NCBI GenBank assembly: GCA_023411035.1
Contig: JAEYPE010000219.1
Location: 1 to 30,558 of the forward strand
Origin: Pseudomonadota bacterium
GTDB lineage: Bacteria > Pseudomonadota > Alphaproteobacteria > Azospirillales > Azospirillaceae
Reading direction: 5' to 3'
Length of the DNA: 30,558 bases
The notes below the pieces were generated by a model, which did no database searches, was not told the origin of the DNA, and saw nothing but the letters and a program-made list of their open reading frames with translations. The translations under genes and the position numbers were made by a program. Positions 8,502-16,476 of the stretch are shown here, in pieces (position 1 is the stretch's first letter; each line of letters begins with the position of its first letter).

Positions 8502-8742
8502 GGCGAGGCTTGGCGCGGAATTTCGGGAATCAGGGGCGTGGCGTCGATGGCAACGGCGATCACGCCCGTGCCGATGGTGTCGCAGACCGCGGCCTTGAGC
8601 GCAACGGCGGCGGCGGACGGATTTCCCGGAGGTGCTCAGGAATGGCGGGCATGTCCGGGAAAATTCCCGCTGTGCGGGCGCGGCGGGCTGCGCTATGCAT
8701 GGCGCCCCGAAACCGAGAGGCCACAGCAGGACTTTGGGAGCC

Positions 8743-9240
8743 ATGACCACCACCGCCACCACCGAATGCCCCTGCCGTTCCGGCAAGACCCTGGATGCCT
8801 GCTGCGGCCCCTATCTGGATGGAACCGCGCCGGCGCCCACCGCCGAGGCGCTGATGCGGTCGCGCTATTCGGCCTTCGCCTGTGGGAAGATCGACTATCT
8901 CCAGGAGACGCTGCTGCCGGAAACCCGCGAGGATTTCGACCGCAAGGAGATCGAGACCTGGGCCGCCAACAGCCTGTGGACCGGCCTTGAGGTCCGCGCC
9001 ACCGAAGCCGGCGGGGTGGACGACGAGGACGGCGTGGTGGAGTTCGTCGCCCACTTCTCCATGAACGGCAAGCCGCAGAAGCATCACGAGACCAGCCGTT
9101 TCACCAAGCGGGACGGCCGCTGGTACTATGTGGACGGCACGCTGGGCGCCCGCCCGCGCAGCGGCCCCAAGGTCGGACGGAACGAACCCTGCCCCTGCGG
9201 CAGCGGCAAGAAGCACAAGAAGTGTTGCGGGGCGGCCTGA
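8743..9240 (+). CDS. YchJ-family protein with N- and C-terminal SEC-C zinc motifs
   Basis: A 165-residue protein of the YchJ/UPF0225 type. It has a Cys-rich SEC-C-like motif at each end: CPCRSGKTLDACCGPY near residue 9 and CPCGSGKKHKKCC at the C-terminus. The middle domain contains LMRSRYSAFACGKIDYL and RWYYVDG, characteristic of this family. SEC-C motifs bind zinc and are best known from the SecA tail; the cellular role of YchJ proteins is not established. The start at 8743 is supported by GGGAG five bases upstream. It diverges from rnhB across about 240 bases in which I see no other gene. Confidence 0.85.
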   Translation: MTTTATTECPCRSGKTLDACCGPYLDGTAPAPTAEALMRSRYSAFACGKIDYLQETLLPETREDFDRKEIETWAANSLWTGLEVRATEAGGVDDEDGVVEFVAHFSMNGKPQKHHETSRFTKRDGRWYYVDGTLGARPRSGPKVGRNEPCPCGSGKKHKKCCGAA

Positions 9241-9402
9241 CGGCCCGGTCTTGACGGGCATTGCGCCGATTCTCGCAGCAATTGCGATATTTTTGGTCGC
9301 CCGGATGCCGCCGGGCGGCCTATGGCTGGGCTTTTGCCGAATCTTTCTTTCCGGCACGCGCGATCTCAATTGAAAAGCGCGGCGGAACGGATCATCTTCG
9401 GA

Positions 9403-9433
9403 AGGCCATGTCCCGCCGATTGGGGCATGGCCT
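9403..9433 (+). promoter_or_regulatory. Hairpin in the 5' leader of the cold-shock gene
   Basis: AGGCCATGTCCC at 9403-9414 can pair with GGGGCATGGCCT at 9422-9433, a 12-bp stem with one G-T pair and a seven-base loop. It ends 22 bases before the ATG of the cold-shock gene. Cold-shock mRNAs are known for structured leaders that affect translation at low temperature; that role here is inferred. Confidence 0.5.
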
Positions 9434-9455
9434 ATCACGACAGATGAGACTAAGT

Positions 9456-10025
9456 ATGTTCGACCGTCCGCAGCGCAACAGCTTCCGCGCCCCCGAAATC
9501 ACCCAGCGCAACATCCGCGCCACCGTCAAGTGGTTCAACGCGACGAAAGGCTTCGGCTTCGTCACGCCCGAAGACGGCTCGCCGGATGCCTTCCTGCATT
9601 CCACGGTTCTGCAGTTCTGCGGACACGACAGCCTGCCCGAGGGTGCCACCATCACCTGTGACCTGTCCCGCGGCCCGAAGGGCCCGCAGGTCGCGACCAT
9701 CCACGACGTCGACACCTCGACCGCCAGCGAATCCCCGCGCCCGGCGTCGCGCGCCCCGCGCAGCGACAGCTACGGCGGCGGCTACGGCGGCGGCAGCAGC
9801 TACGGCGGCGGCGCCGAGGAGACGGTGGACGGCACCGTGAAGTGGTTCAACGTGTCCAAGGGCTTCGGCTTCATCGCCCCGTCCACGGGCGGCAAGGACA
9901 TCTTCGTCCACATCCGCGCCCTGGAGCGTTCGGGCCTGGACGTGCTCGCCGACGGCGAGCAGGTGCGGGTGACCGTCCGTCAGGGCGTCAAGGGTCCGGA
10001 AGCGCAGCGCGTCGAAGTGGTCTGA
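9456..10025 (+). CDS. Cold-shock protein with two CSD domains
   Basis: A 189-residue protein with two cold-shock domains joined by a Gly/Tyr/Ser-rich linker. Domain 1 (about 20-85) contains TVKWFNATKGFGFV and DAFLH; domain 2 (about 124-189) contains TVKWFNVSKGFGFI and DIFVHI. Both RNP1 and RNP2 nucleic-acid-binding motifs are recognisable in each. The linker (about 90-122) has repeated YGGG units. Such double-CSD proteins occur in alphaproteobacteria and bind single-stranded RNA or DNA, acting as RNA chaperones. I favour the ATG at 9456 (MFDRPQRN); an ATG at 9444 is also in frame. A hairpin lies in the leader and a strong terminator about 125 bases downstream. Confidence 0.9.
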   Translation: MFDRPQRNSFRAPEITQRNIRATVKWFNATKGFGFVTPEDGSPDAFLHSTVLQFCGHDSLPEGATITCDLSRGPKGPQVATIHDVDTSTASESPRPASRAPRSDSYGGGYGGGSSYGGGAEETVDGTVKWFNVSKGFGFIAPSTGGKDIFVHIRALERSGLDVLADGEQVRVTVRQGVKGPEAQRVEVV

Positions 10026-10151
10026 CGTCGAACAGCCGGGCGTGAGGGGGCGGGCGGACCCATCCCCACGCGCCCGGTCGCGGAAGTAGCACCATTCCCC
10101 TTACCGTCCCGGCCTGCCCATAGGGTTCGGGACGGTGAGCGGAGCACACAG

Positions 10152-10189
10152 AAAAAGCCCTCCGTTCCTGCTGGACGGAGGGCTTTTTT
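10152..10189. terminator. Strong bidirectional rho-independent terminator between the cold-shock gene and ctpA
   Basis: The arms AAAAAGCCCTCCG (10152-10164) and CGGAGGGCTTTTT (10176-10188) are a perfect 13-base inverted repeat around an 11-base loop. An A-run on one side and a T-run on the other let it work on both strands. It sits between two convergent genes. Confidence 0.92.
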
Positions 10190-10237
10190 GTTTTGCCTCT
10201 TCGCGGCTTTGTATTGCCTCTTCGGGGGGCGGTGGCC

Positions 10238-11698
10238 TTACGGACGCCCGATCAGCGTGCCCATCAGGCGGGTGCGGATGGCGGCGACGGCGCATTCCAG
10301 CGGGCGGTCGGAATCCGGCTTCGAAGGGGCGGCGGCCACGTCCGGGCACAGATCCTCGATCCGCCACGCGCGCGGCGGAGGCGGCGGGGTGGCGTGCGGG
10401 TCGCAGGTCGCCGGATCGGGGTGGGATTCCTCGCTGTTGTCGTTGGCCGGCTTGATCTCCAGGTTCGGCGACACGCCGAAGCAATCGACCAGTCCGCCGG
10501 ACGGGCGGAAATAGCGGGCGGTGGTCAGGCGGATGCCGATGTCGCCGGACAGCGACGAGATGGTCTGAACCGACCCCTTGCCATAGCTGCGCGTGCCGAA
10601 CAGCAGCGCCCGGCTGTGGTCCTGAAGGGCGCCGGCCACGATCTCCGAGGCCGAGGCCGAACCGCTGTTGATGAGCAGCACGATGGGCAGCCCGGCCAGC
10701 AGGTCGCCCGGCGTTCCGGTGTAGCGGCGGTTCTCGTCCGGGTCGCGCCCGCGCACCGACACGATGTCCACCGCTTCCAGGAAGCGGTCGGCGACGTTCA
10801 CCGCCTGGTCGAGCAGGCCGCCGGGGTTGTTGCGCAGGTCCAGCACCGCCCCGGCCAGCCGCCCGTGAGCCTGCCGGCGCATGTCGTCCACCGCCTCGTC
10901 CAGCGCGTGGGAGGTCTGCTGGTTGAAGGCGGCGATCCGGATGTAGGCCACGTCGCCTTCCAGCCGGTAGCGCACGGGCTGGATCTTCACGATGGCGCGG
11001 GTCAGGGAGACGCGGAACGGCGCGTCGGGACCGCCGTTCGCGGCGCCGTTGCCGCCGTTGCCGCCGTTGCGGCGCATGGTCAGGGCCACGGAGGTGCCGA
11101 CAGGGCCGCGCATGCGGGCGACCGCGTCGCGCAGATTCATGCCTTTCACCTGCGCCTCGTCGATCTTGGCGATCAGGTCGCCGGTGCGCAGACCGGCGCG
11201 GGCGGCGGGGGAGCCGTCGATGGGCGACACGACGCGGATCAGCCCGCTGTCGTCGTCCATCGTCACCTCGATGCCCAGCCCGCCGAATTCGCCCTGGGTC
11301 TGTTCCCGCATGTAGCGGAAATGCTCCGAGTCGAGGAAGGCCGAATAGGGGTCGAGGGAGGACAGCATCGCGTCCAACGCCGCTTCCGTCAGGGCGCGGT
11401 CGGTGGCTCCCGGTTCCTCACTCTTCTTTTTCTGGAGTCCGGCGTTGGCCTTTTCGACCAGCTGTTGGGGCGTGCCCGGCTTCACATGCTCGGCCAGCAC
11501 GCGGCGCAGAACGTCGGAGAAGAGGAGATAGTTGCGGTCCGCCTGGGAAGGGAGGGTGGCGGTGCCCTTGGCCTTCGCGAAGTCCTGCCGGTAATGCTCC
11601 AGCGCGATGTTGACGTCCGCGCGGGACGCGGGGGCGACCGCACATGCGGGTCCCATCGCCACCATCAGCAGCAACAGCGCCGCCAGCAGTTTCGCCAT
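10238..11698 (-). CDS. ctpA: S41-family carboxyl-terminal processing protease
   Basis: A 486-residue exported protease. An N-terminal signal peptide (MAKLLAALLLLMVAMGPACA) precedes a helical region, then a PDZ domain around residues 115-210 (FGGLGIEVTMDDDSGLIRVVSPIDGSPA) and the S41 catalytic domain. The nucleophile serine is in GSASASEIVAGAL and the catalytic lysine in GTRSYGKGSVQT, so the Ser-Lys dyad is intact. An Asn/Gly repeat insert (about 205-217) sits between the PDZ and catalytic parts, encoded by tandem GTTGCCGCC-like units. The C-terminus carries an added Pro-rich and Cys-containing tail beyond the usual fold. These enzymes trim periplasmic proteins; the substrate is unknown. The start at 11698 is preceded by GAGAGGGG. 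Confidence 0.92.
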   Translation of the reverse strand: MAKLLAALLLLMVAMGPACAVAPASRADVNIALEHYRQDFAKAKGTATLPSQADRNYLLFSDVLRRVLAEHVKPGTPQQLVEKANAGLQKKKSEEPGATDRALTEAALDAMLSSLDPYSAFLDSEHFRYMREQTQGEFGGLGIEVTMDDDSGLIRVVSPIDGSPAARAGLRTGDLIAKIDEAQVKGMNLRDAVARMRGPVGTSVALTMRRNGGNGGNGAANGGPDAPFRVSLTRAIVKIQPVRYRLEGDVAYIRIAAFNQQTSHALDEAVDDMRRQAHGRLAGAVLDLRNNPGGLLDQAVNVADRFLEAVDIVSVRGRDPDENRRYTGTPGDLLAGLPIVLLINSGSASASEIVAGALQDHSRALLFGTRSYGKGSVQTISSLSGDIGIRLTTARYFRPSGGLVDCFGVSPNLEIKPANDNSEESHPDPATCDPHATPPPPPRAWRIEDLCPDVAAAPSKPDSDRPLECAVAAIRTRLMGTLIGRP

Positions 11699-12019
11699 CC
11701 TGCGCCCCTCTCGACAGGCCGGCCCGGCCGGCGGAATCAAAGCCATCAACGCGACTGCAAGCCTTATCGTACCAGGGGTTTCGCCTGCCGGACGCCCGAG
11801 GCCGGTGCGTATGTGCTTCCGGACGGCGCGGCGTGGCATGGCCTTCCGGCCGGTCCCGCCGGTCGTCCTTCCGCAACCTAGCACGTTGCCCAAGCAATCT
11901 CAAATCCTGCCCCCTGGCGGTGCGGGACCTGACGGTTCGTGCAGGATAGGATATGTGTCTCCATCCCCCGCGCCGCCATTCTCCGGGAGGGGGAGGGGGT
12001 GGCACGGTGATTCTACGCC
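11699..12019 (-). other. Intergenic stretch between exoY-like gene and ctpA
   Basis: These 321 bases hold no credible gene in either direction. They contain the presumed ctpA promoter (listed separately) and a G-rich tract near 11990-12000. I see no rho-independent terminator for the exoY-like gene. Confidence 0.6.
11875..11903 (-). promoter_or_regulatory. Candidate vegetative promoter for ctpA
   Basis: Read on the minus strand, TTGAGA (11903-11898) is separated by 17 bases from TAGGTT (11880-11875), a fair -35/-10 pair about 175 bases upstream of the ctpA start. The -10 match is weak, so this is a tentative call. Confidence 0.35.
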
Positions 12020-12742
12020 TTAATAGGCGCCTTTTCCGCTGAGCATCACGCCGACCGTGCGCAGCAGGATGCGGATGTCGCCCCACAGGCTCCAGCCCAG
12101 CAGATACGCGGTGTCGAGCTGGACGCGCCGGCCATAGTCCACGTCGTTGCGCCCGCTGACCTGCCACAGCCCGGTCAGGCCGGGGCGGCACCGCGTGTAA
12201 AAGGGGAAGCATGCGTGATAGCGTGCCACCTCCTCCCGCACGATGGGGCGCGGGCCGACCAGGCTCATGTCGCCGGTCAGCACGTTGAGAAGCTGCGGCA
12301 GTTCGTCCAGGCTGGTGCGGCGCAGGAAGCGGCCCACCCAGGTGATGCGGGGATCGTTGCGCAGCTTGCGTGTGGCCGCCCATTCGGCGCGGGCCTCCGC
12401 GTCGGATTTCATCAGCTTGTCGAAAACCTCCGGTGCGTCGACCACCATGGAGCGGAACTTCCAGCAGGTGAAGTCCCGCCCCTCCGCCCCGATGCGGCGG
12501 TGGCCGAACACGGCGGGGCCGCCGTCCAGCTTGATGAGAAATCCGACGATCAGCATCAGCGGCCCGAACAGCAGGATCAGACCGAACGCGCCCAGGAGGT
12601 CGAAGGCCCGCTTGACCCGGTTGCGGTGCAACGGCACGGTGGCCGGCAGGCGCGCCACCAGCTCCTCGGCGGAGGCCGTGCCGGCGAGCGTGTCCGGCTC
12701 CAGCGGTGCAGCACCCAACTGGATGGACTGCGGAATACCCAT
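12020..12742 (-). CDS. Polyprenyl-phosphate sugar-1-phosphate transferase, ExoY-like
   Basis: A 240-residue enzyme of the bacterial sugar transferase (ExoY/WcaJ C-terminal) family, which starts polysaccharide synthesis by placing a sugar phosphate on a lipid carrier in the inner membrane. Signatures are KRAFDLLGAF leading into a hydrophobic helix (about 46-70), GRDFTCWKFRSM, FLRRTSLDELPQLLNVL, GDMSLVGPRPI and RPGLTGLWQVSGRN. Only the one helix and the catalytic half are present, as in Rhizobium ExoY, without the multi-spanning N-terminus of larger relatives. The ATG at 12742 follows GGGGGA. No other polysaccharide gene is nearby, so the product cannot be named. Confidence 0.9.
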   Translation of the reverse strand: MGIPQSIQLGAAPLEPDTLAGTASAEELVARLPATVPLHRNRVKRAFDLLGAFGLILLFGPLMLIVGFLIKLDGGPAVFGHRRIGAEGRDFTCWKFRSMVVDAPEVFDKLMKSDAEARAEWAATRKLRNDPRITWVGRFLRRTSLDELPQLLNVLTGDMSLVGPRPIVREEVARYHACFPFYTRCRPGLTGLWQVSGRNDVDYGRRVQLDTAYLLGWSLWGDIRILLRTVGVMLSGKGAY

Positions 12743-12916
12743 CGATCCCCCGTACTGGCAAATCGGCTGGCGGGAAAAAGACCACCTTCCGGGGGAGGCA
12801 ACGCCTGGAGCGCGTCCGGGGTCCCCCGGCGGGGCTGATCCGCCGCAGATCCATGGCGGTACGCCGGACGGTGCCGAACGGGCGAACAGGCTGCCACTTC
12901 GGGAGCGATGAGGGGA

Positions 12917-13975
12917 TCAGCAGATGCGGGGAAGCTGCTCGCCGGAAAGCCAGTCCACGATGCGCTTGCCGCCGAAGCGCGTTTCCATCTGCACGAAGCG
13001 GTGCGCGTCCTCCACCACCGTGCCGACGATGGCGGCGTCGGCGCCCAGGGGGTGGGCGCGCATGGCCGCCAGCAGGCGGTCCGCGTCCTCCGCCGCGCAG
13101 ATGGCGATCAGCTTGCCCTCGTTGGCGACGTAGAGCGGGTCGAGGCCCAGAAGCTCGCAGGCGGCGGCCACCTCCGCCCGCAGGGGAATGTCGGCCTCGC
13201 GCAGCAGCATGCCGACGCCGGACTGGTGGGCGATCTCGTTCAGGGTCGTCGCGAGGCCGCCGCGGGTCGGATCGCGCAGCACATGCACGTCCGGCACCGC
13301 CGCCACCATGCCGGCAACCAGCCCGTGCAGCGCCGCGCTGTCCGACCGGATGTCCGTCTCGAAGCTCAGATTCTCGCGGGTGGACATGATGGCGACGCCG
13401 TGATCGCCCATGGTGCCGCTGACCAGGATCGCGTCGCCGGGCCGTGCCCGCTCGCCGGACGGGGAAACGCCGGGGGGCACCACGCCGATGCCGGTGGTGG
13501 TGATGAAAACGCCGTCGCCCTTGCCGCGCTCCACCACCTTGGTGTCGCCGGTCACGATGGACACGCCGGCCTCCCGTGCGGCGCGGGCCATGCTGTCCAC
13601 CAGCCGTTTCAGGTCGGCCAGCGGAAAGCCTTCCTCCAGGATGAAGCCGGCGGTCAGATAGAGCGGCACCGCCCCGGCCATGGCGACGTCGTTCACCGTG
13701 CCGTGCACGGCCAGCGAGCCGATGTCCCCACCGGGAAAGAACAGGGGCGAGACGACGAAGCCGTCGGTCGTCACCACCATGCGCCCGGCGGGCGGGTCGA
13801 AGGCCGCCTGATCGTTGCCCTGGTCGAGCAGCGGGTTGGCGAAGGCCGCCGCGAACAGTTCCCGCACCAGTTGGGCCATGGCCTTGCCGCCCGATCCGTG
13901 GCTCATGTCCACTTTGCCCTGGGCGAGGTCGAGCTTGCGGGAGAAAAGGCGGCGGTCGGTCGTGGCGGCGGTCAT
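12917..13975 (-). CDS. hypE: Hydrogenase maturation protein HypE
   Basis: A 352-residue HypE, the dehydratase that turns the carbamoyl group transferred by HypF into the cyanide ligand of the [NiFe] active site. It has the N-terminal SHGSGGKAMAQLV motif, the GTVNDVAMAGA and VTGDTKVVERGKGDG segments of the ATP-binding AIRS/PurM fold, RDPTRGGLATTLNEI, and ends with the essential Pro-Arg-Ile-Cys, Cys352 being the thiocyanate carrier. Length is normal. It is the last gene of the minus-strand accessory operon, 15 bases after hypC. In most clusters hypD would lie between these two, but there is no room for it here. Confidence 0.96.
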   Translation of the reverse strand: MTAATTDRRLFSRKLDLAQGKVDMSHGSGGKAMAQLVRELFAAAFANPLLDQGNDQAAFDPPAGRMVVTTDGFVVSPLFFPGGDIGSLAVHGTVNDVAMAGAVPLYLTAGFILEEGFPLADLKRLVDSMARAAREAGVSIVTGDTKVVERGKGDGVFITTTGIGVVPPGVSPSGERARPGDAILVSGTMGDHGVAIMSTRENLSFETDIRSDSAALHGLVAGMVAAVPDVHVLRDPTRGGLATTLNEIAHQSGVGMLLREADIPLRAEVAAACELLGLDPLYVANEGKLIAICAAEDADRLLAAMRAHPLGADAAIVGTVVEDAHRFVQMETRFGGKRIVDWLSGEQLPRIC

Positions 13976-13990
13976 GGCGGTGTCCGGAAT

Positions 13991-14227
13991 TCAGGCGGCG
14001 TCGGAAGCGGGAATGGTGGCGGTTTCGGCGAGCAGGGCGAGGGTGCGCTCCGCCTCCTCCGGGTCGAGCTTGGACAGGGCGTAGCCGACATGGACGATCA
14101 CATAGTCGCCCACCGCCACCCCCTCCACCAGCGACAGGGAGCAGGCGACCTTCACCCCGCCCAGGCTGACGGTGGCGCGGTCGTCCTCCAGAAGCTCGAT
14201 CACGCGGGCGGGGACGGCGAGGCACAT
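13991..14227 (-). CDS. hypC: Hydrogenase assembly chaperone HypC
   Basis: A 78-residue HypC/HupF/HybG-family protein starting MCLAVPARVIE, with the essential Cys2, and containing GGVKVACSLSLVEGVAVGDYVIVHVGYAL. HypC holds the Fe(CN)2CO unit with HypD and hands it to the large-subunit precursor. The start at 14227 overlaps the end of hypF by 28 bases and has AAGGA upstream. A second family member, hupF, is the first gene of the same operon, so the two probably divide the work between cofactor assembly and large-subunit delivery. Confidence 0.95.
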   Translation of the reverse strand: MCLAVPARVIELLEDDRATVSLGGVKVACSLSLVEGVAVGDYVIVHVGYALSKLDPEEAERTLALLAETATIPASDAA

Positions 14228-16476
14228 GGGGGCGGTCCTTCCTGATGCAGACTTTGAATGGCGACCCACGCCTGTCCCAGGCTCAGCCCGCCGTCGTTGG
14301 CCGGCGCCCGGCGCGGCAGCAGCGCGGTGACGCCGCGCGCCGCGAAGCCGGTGGTCAGCCTCTCCGCCAGCACGGTGTTCATCAGGCAGCCCCCCGACAG
14401 CGCGATACGGTTCAGGCCGCGGGCCGCCAGTTCGGGCAGGACCCAATCCACCAGCGCCGCGGCCAAGGTGCCATGGAACCGGTCCGCCCCGTCCTGCGCA
14501 TTGATCTGCAACAAACTTTCCAACAGGGGGGTGAGGTCGAGCACGCCGCCGCCGATCCGCCAGCCGCCCTCCAGGACCGTTGGGTTGCGGACCAGCGATT
14601 CCAACGCCATCGGCGCCTCTCCCTCGAAGCCGGCGACCGCCCGTACGCCCAAAAGGCCGCAGGCGGCGTCGAACCAGCGACCGCAGGAGCTGGTAAGCGG
14701 TGCGTTGAAGCCCGCCTCGATCATCCGCCGCACGCCCTCCGCCGGACCGCAGGCGGCGAAGCGCTCCGCGATCTCCGCCGCGCGTCCCATGCGGGCCAGA
14801 GCCGCCGCCCCCATGCGCCAGGGCTGGCGCGCCGCCACGTCGCCGCCCGGCTGGGCCAGCGGCGCCAGATGGCCGAGGCGGGAGAAGCGGGCGCCCTCCA
14901 CCAGCAGCATTTCTCCACCCCAGGACCCGCCGTCCGTCCCCAGCCCGAACCCGTCCAGCGCGAGGCCGAGCGCCGGTTCGTCCACCTCGTATTCGGCCAG
15001 AACGGCGGCGATGTGGGCGTGGTGATGCTGCACCGCGACCGTGGGCAGGCCGAGCGATTCAGCGAAGCGGGTGCTCTGGAAATCGGGATGCAGGTCGTGG
15101 GCGACCGCCACCGGCTCCACCGCCAGGATGCGGCTCAGATGGGCGACGGTTTCCTCCAGGAACTCCAGCGTGGCGGCGTTGTCCAGGTCGCCGATGTGCT
15201 GGCTGAGGAAGGCTTCGTCGCCGCGGGTCAGGCAGACGGTGGATTTCAGATGTCCCCCCACCGCCAGAACCGGGGGTCCGGCGCGCGGCAGGCGGATGGG
15301 CACCGGCACATGGCCGCGCCCCCGCCGCAGGAAGGCCGGAGCGCCGGCCACCACCCGCATCACGCTGTCGTCGGCGCGGATCAGGATGTCGCGGTCATGG
15401 TCGACGATCAGGTCGGCGATGCCTTCCAGCCGCCGCCGGGCCTCCGCGTTGCCGATGGCGAGCGGTTCGCCGCCGGGGTTGGCAGAGGTCATGACCAGGG
15501 CGAGGTTCTGCGGCTGCTCCAGCCACGCCGTGCCGTCGGGGCGTCCGGCGGCCTCGTGGAACAGCAGATGGTGAATGGGCGTGTAGGGCAGCATGACGCC
15601 CAGCCACGCGAGGCCGGGGGCGATGGCGTCCGGGAGGAGGGACAGGGTGGGAGCCCCGCTCCGCCGACGCAACAGCACCACGGGCCGCGCCACCCCCTTC
15701 AGCAAGGCCCGCTCCGCCGCGCTCACCTTCACGAAGCGTTCGGCTGACTCGACATTCGCGACCATCAGGGCGAAGGGCTTGCCGTTGCGCTGCTTGCGCT
15801 CCCGCAACCGCTCCACCGCCGCCGCATCGAAGGCGTTGCAGGCGAGGTGGAAGCCGCCCAGCCCCTTGATGGCGACGATCCGACCGTTCCGCAGGGCGGC
15901 CAGCACCTCCTCGATGGGATGGGACAGGCGCGGGCCGCAGGCCGGGCAGGCGGTCGGCTGGGCGTGGAACCGGCGGTCGGCGGGATCGGCGTATTCGGCG
16001 GCGCAGTCCGCGCACAGGGCGAAGCCGGCCATGGCGGTCTGGGGCCGGTCATAGGGCAGGGCGCGCGTGATGGTGAAGCGCGGTCCACAATGGGTGCAGT
16101 TCAGGAACGGATAGCGGTAGCGCCGGTCCTTCGGATCGAACAGCTCGGCCAGACAGGCCGGGCAGACGGCGGCGTCGGGCGCGATCCCGGTGGTGACCGC
16201 GCCGGTTCGCGAGGCCAGGATGGCGAAGCCCGTCTCGCCGGGATGGACAGAAAGCTCTTCCGACTCAATCGCGTCGATCCGCGCGAGCGGCGGTGCCTCC
16301 CCCGCCAGCGCAGCGAGGAGGCGGTCGGCCGAGTCGCCCTGAACCTCCGCCAGCACGCCGTCTCCGTCGTTCAGCACCCAGCCCGACAGGGCGAAGCGCT
16401 GCGCCAGCCCGTGCACGAAAGGCCGGAAGCCGACCCCTTGCACCTGCCCGCGGACCCGGACGCGCAGCCGCTTCAC
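14200..16476 (-). CDS. hypF: Carbamoyltransferase HypF
   Basis: A 758-residue protein that uses carbamoyl phosphate and ATP to carbamoylate the HypE cysteine. Domains in order are acylphosphatase (about 1-90, with GQVQGVGFRPFVHGLA), two zinc fingers each of form C-X2-C-X18-C-X2-C (Cys105/108/127/130 and Cys155/158/177/180), a YrdC-like domain (about 190-385) and a Kae1-like carbamoyltransferase domain with HDLHPDFQST, VQHHHAHIAAVL, LDGFGLGTDG and SGGCLMN. All are intact. The start is a GTG (16476) whose bases overlap the stop of the LysE-family gene as GTGA, and the 3' end overlaps hypC, so translation is coupled on both sides. Confidence 0.96.
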   Translation of the reverse strand: MKRLRVRVRGQVQGVGFRPFVHGLAQRFALSGWVLNDGDGVLAEVQGDSADRLLAALAGEAPPLARIDAIESEELSVHPGETGFAILASRTGAVTTGIAPDAAVCPACLAELFDPKDRRYRYPFLNCTHCGPRFTITRALPYDRPQTAMAGFALCADCAAEYADPADRRFHAQPTACPACGPRLSHPIEEVLAALRNGRIVAIKGLGGFHLACNAFDAAAVERLRERKQRNGKPFALMVANVESAERFVKVSAAERALLKGVARPVVLLRRRSGAPTLSLLPDAIAPGLAWLGVMLPYTPIHHLLFHEAAGRPDGTAWLEQPQNLALVMTSANPGGEPLAIGNAEARRRLEGIADLIVDHDRDILIRADDSVMRVVAGAPAFLRRGRGHVPVPIRLPRAGPPVLAVGGHLKSTVCLTRGDEAFLSQHIGDLDNAATLEFLEETVAHLSRILAVEPVAVAHDLHPDFQSTRFAESLGLPTVAVQHHHAHIAAVLAEYEVDEPALGLALDGFGLGTDGGSWGGEMLLVEGARFSRLGHLAPLAQPGGDVAARQPWRMGAAALARMGRAAEIAERFAACGPAEGVRRMIEAGFNAPLTSSCGRWFDAACGLLGVRAVAGFEGEAPMALESLVRNPTVLEGGWRIGGGVLDLTPLLESLLQINAQDGADRFHGTLAAALVDWVLPELAARGLNRIALSGGCLMNTVLAERLTTGFAARGVTALLPRRAPANDGGLSLGQAWVAIQSLHQEGPPPCASPSPPA

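Noticed and set aside
12743..12916. A terminator for the accessory operon after hypE
   Set aside because: Only a short CCGGGG-type palindrome without a T-run is present, which is not enough to call.
11418..14225. A 935-codon minus-strand frame across ctpA, exoY-like gene and hypE
   Set aside because: It spans three well-supported genes in another frame and has an Arg/Pro/Gly-rich, unstructured composition.
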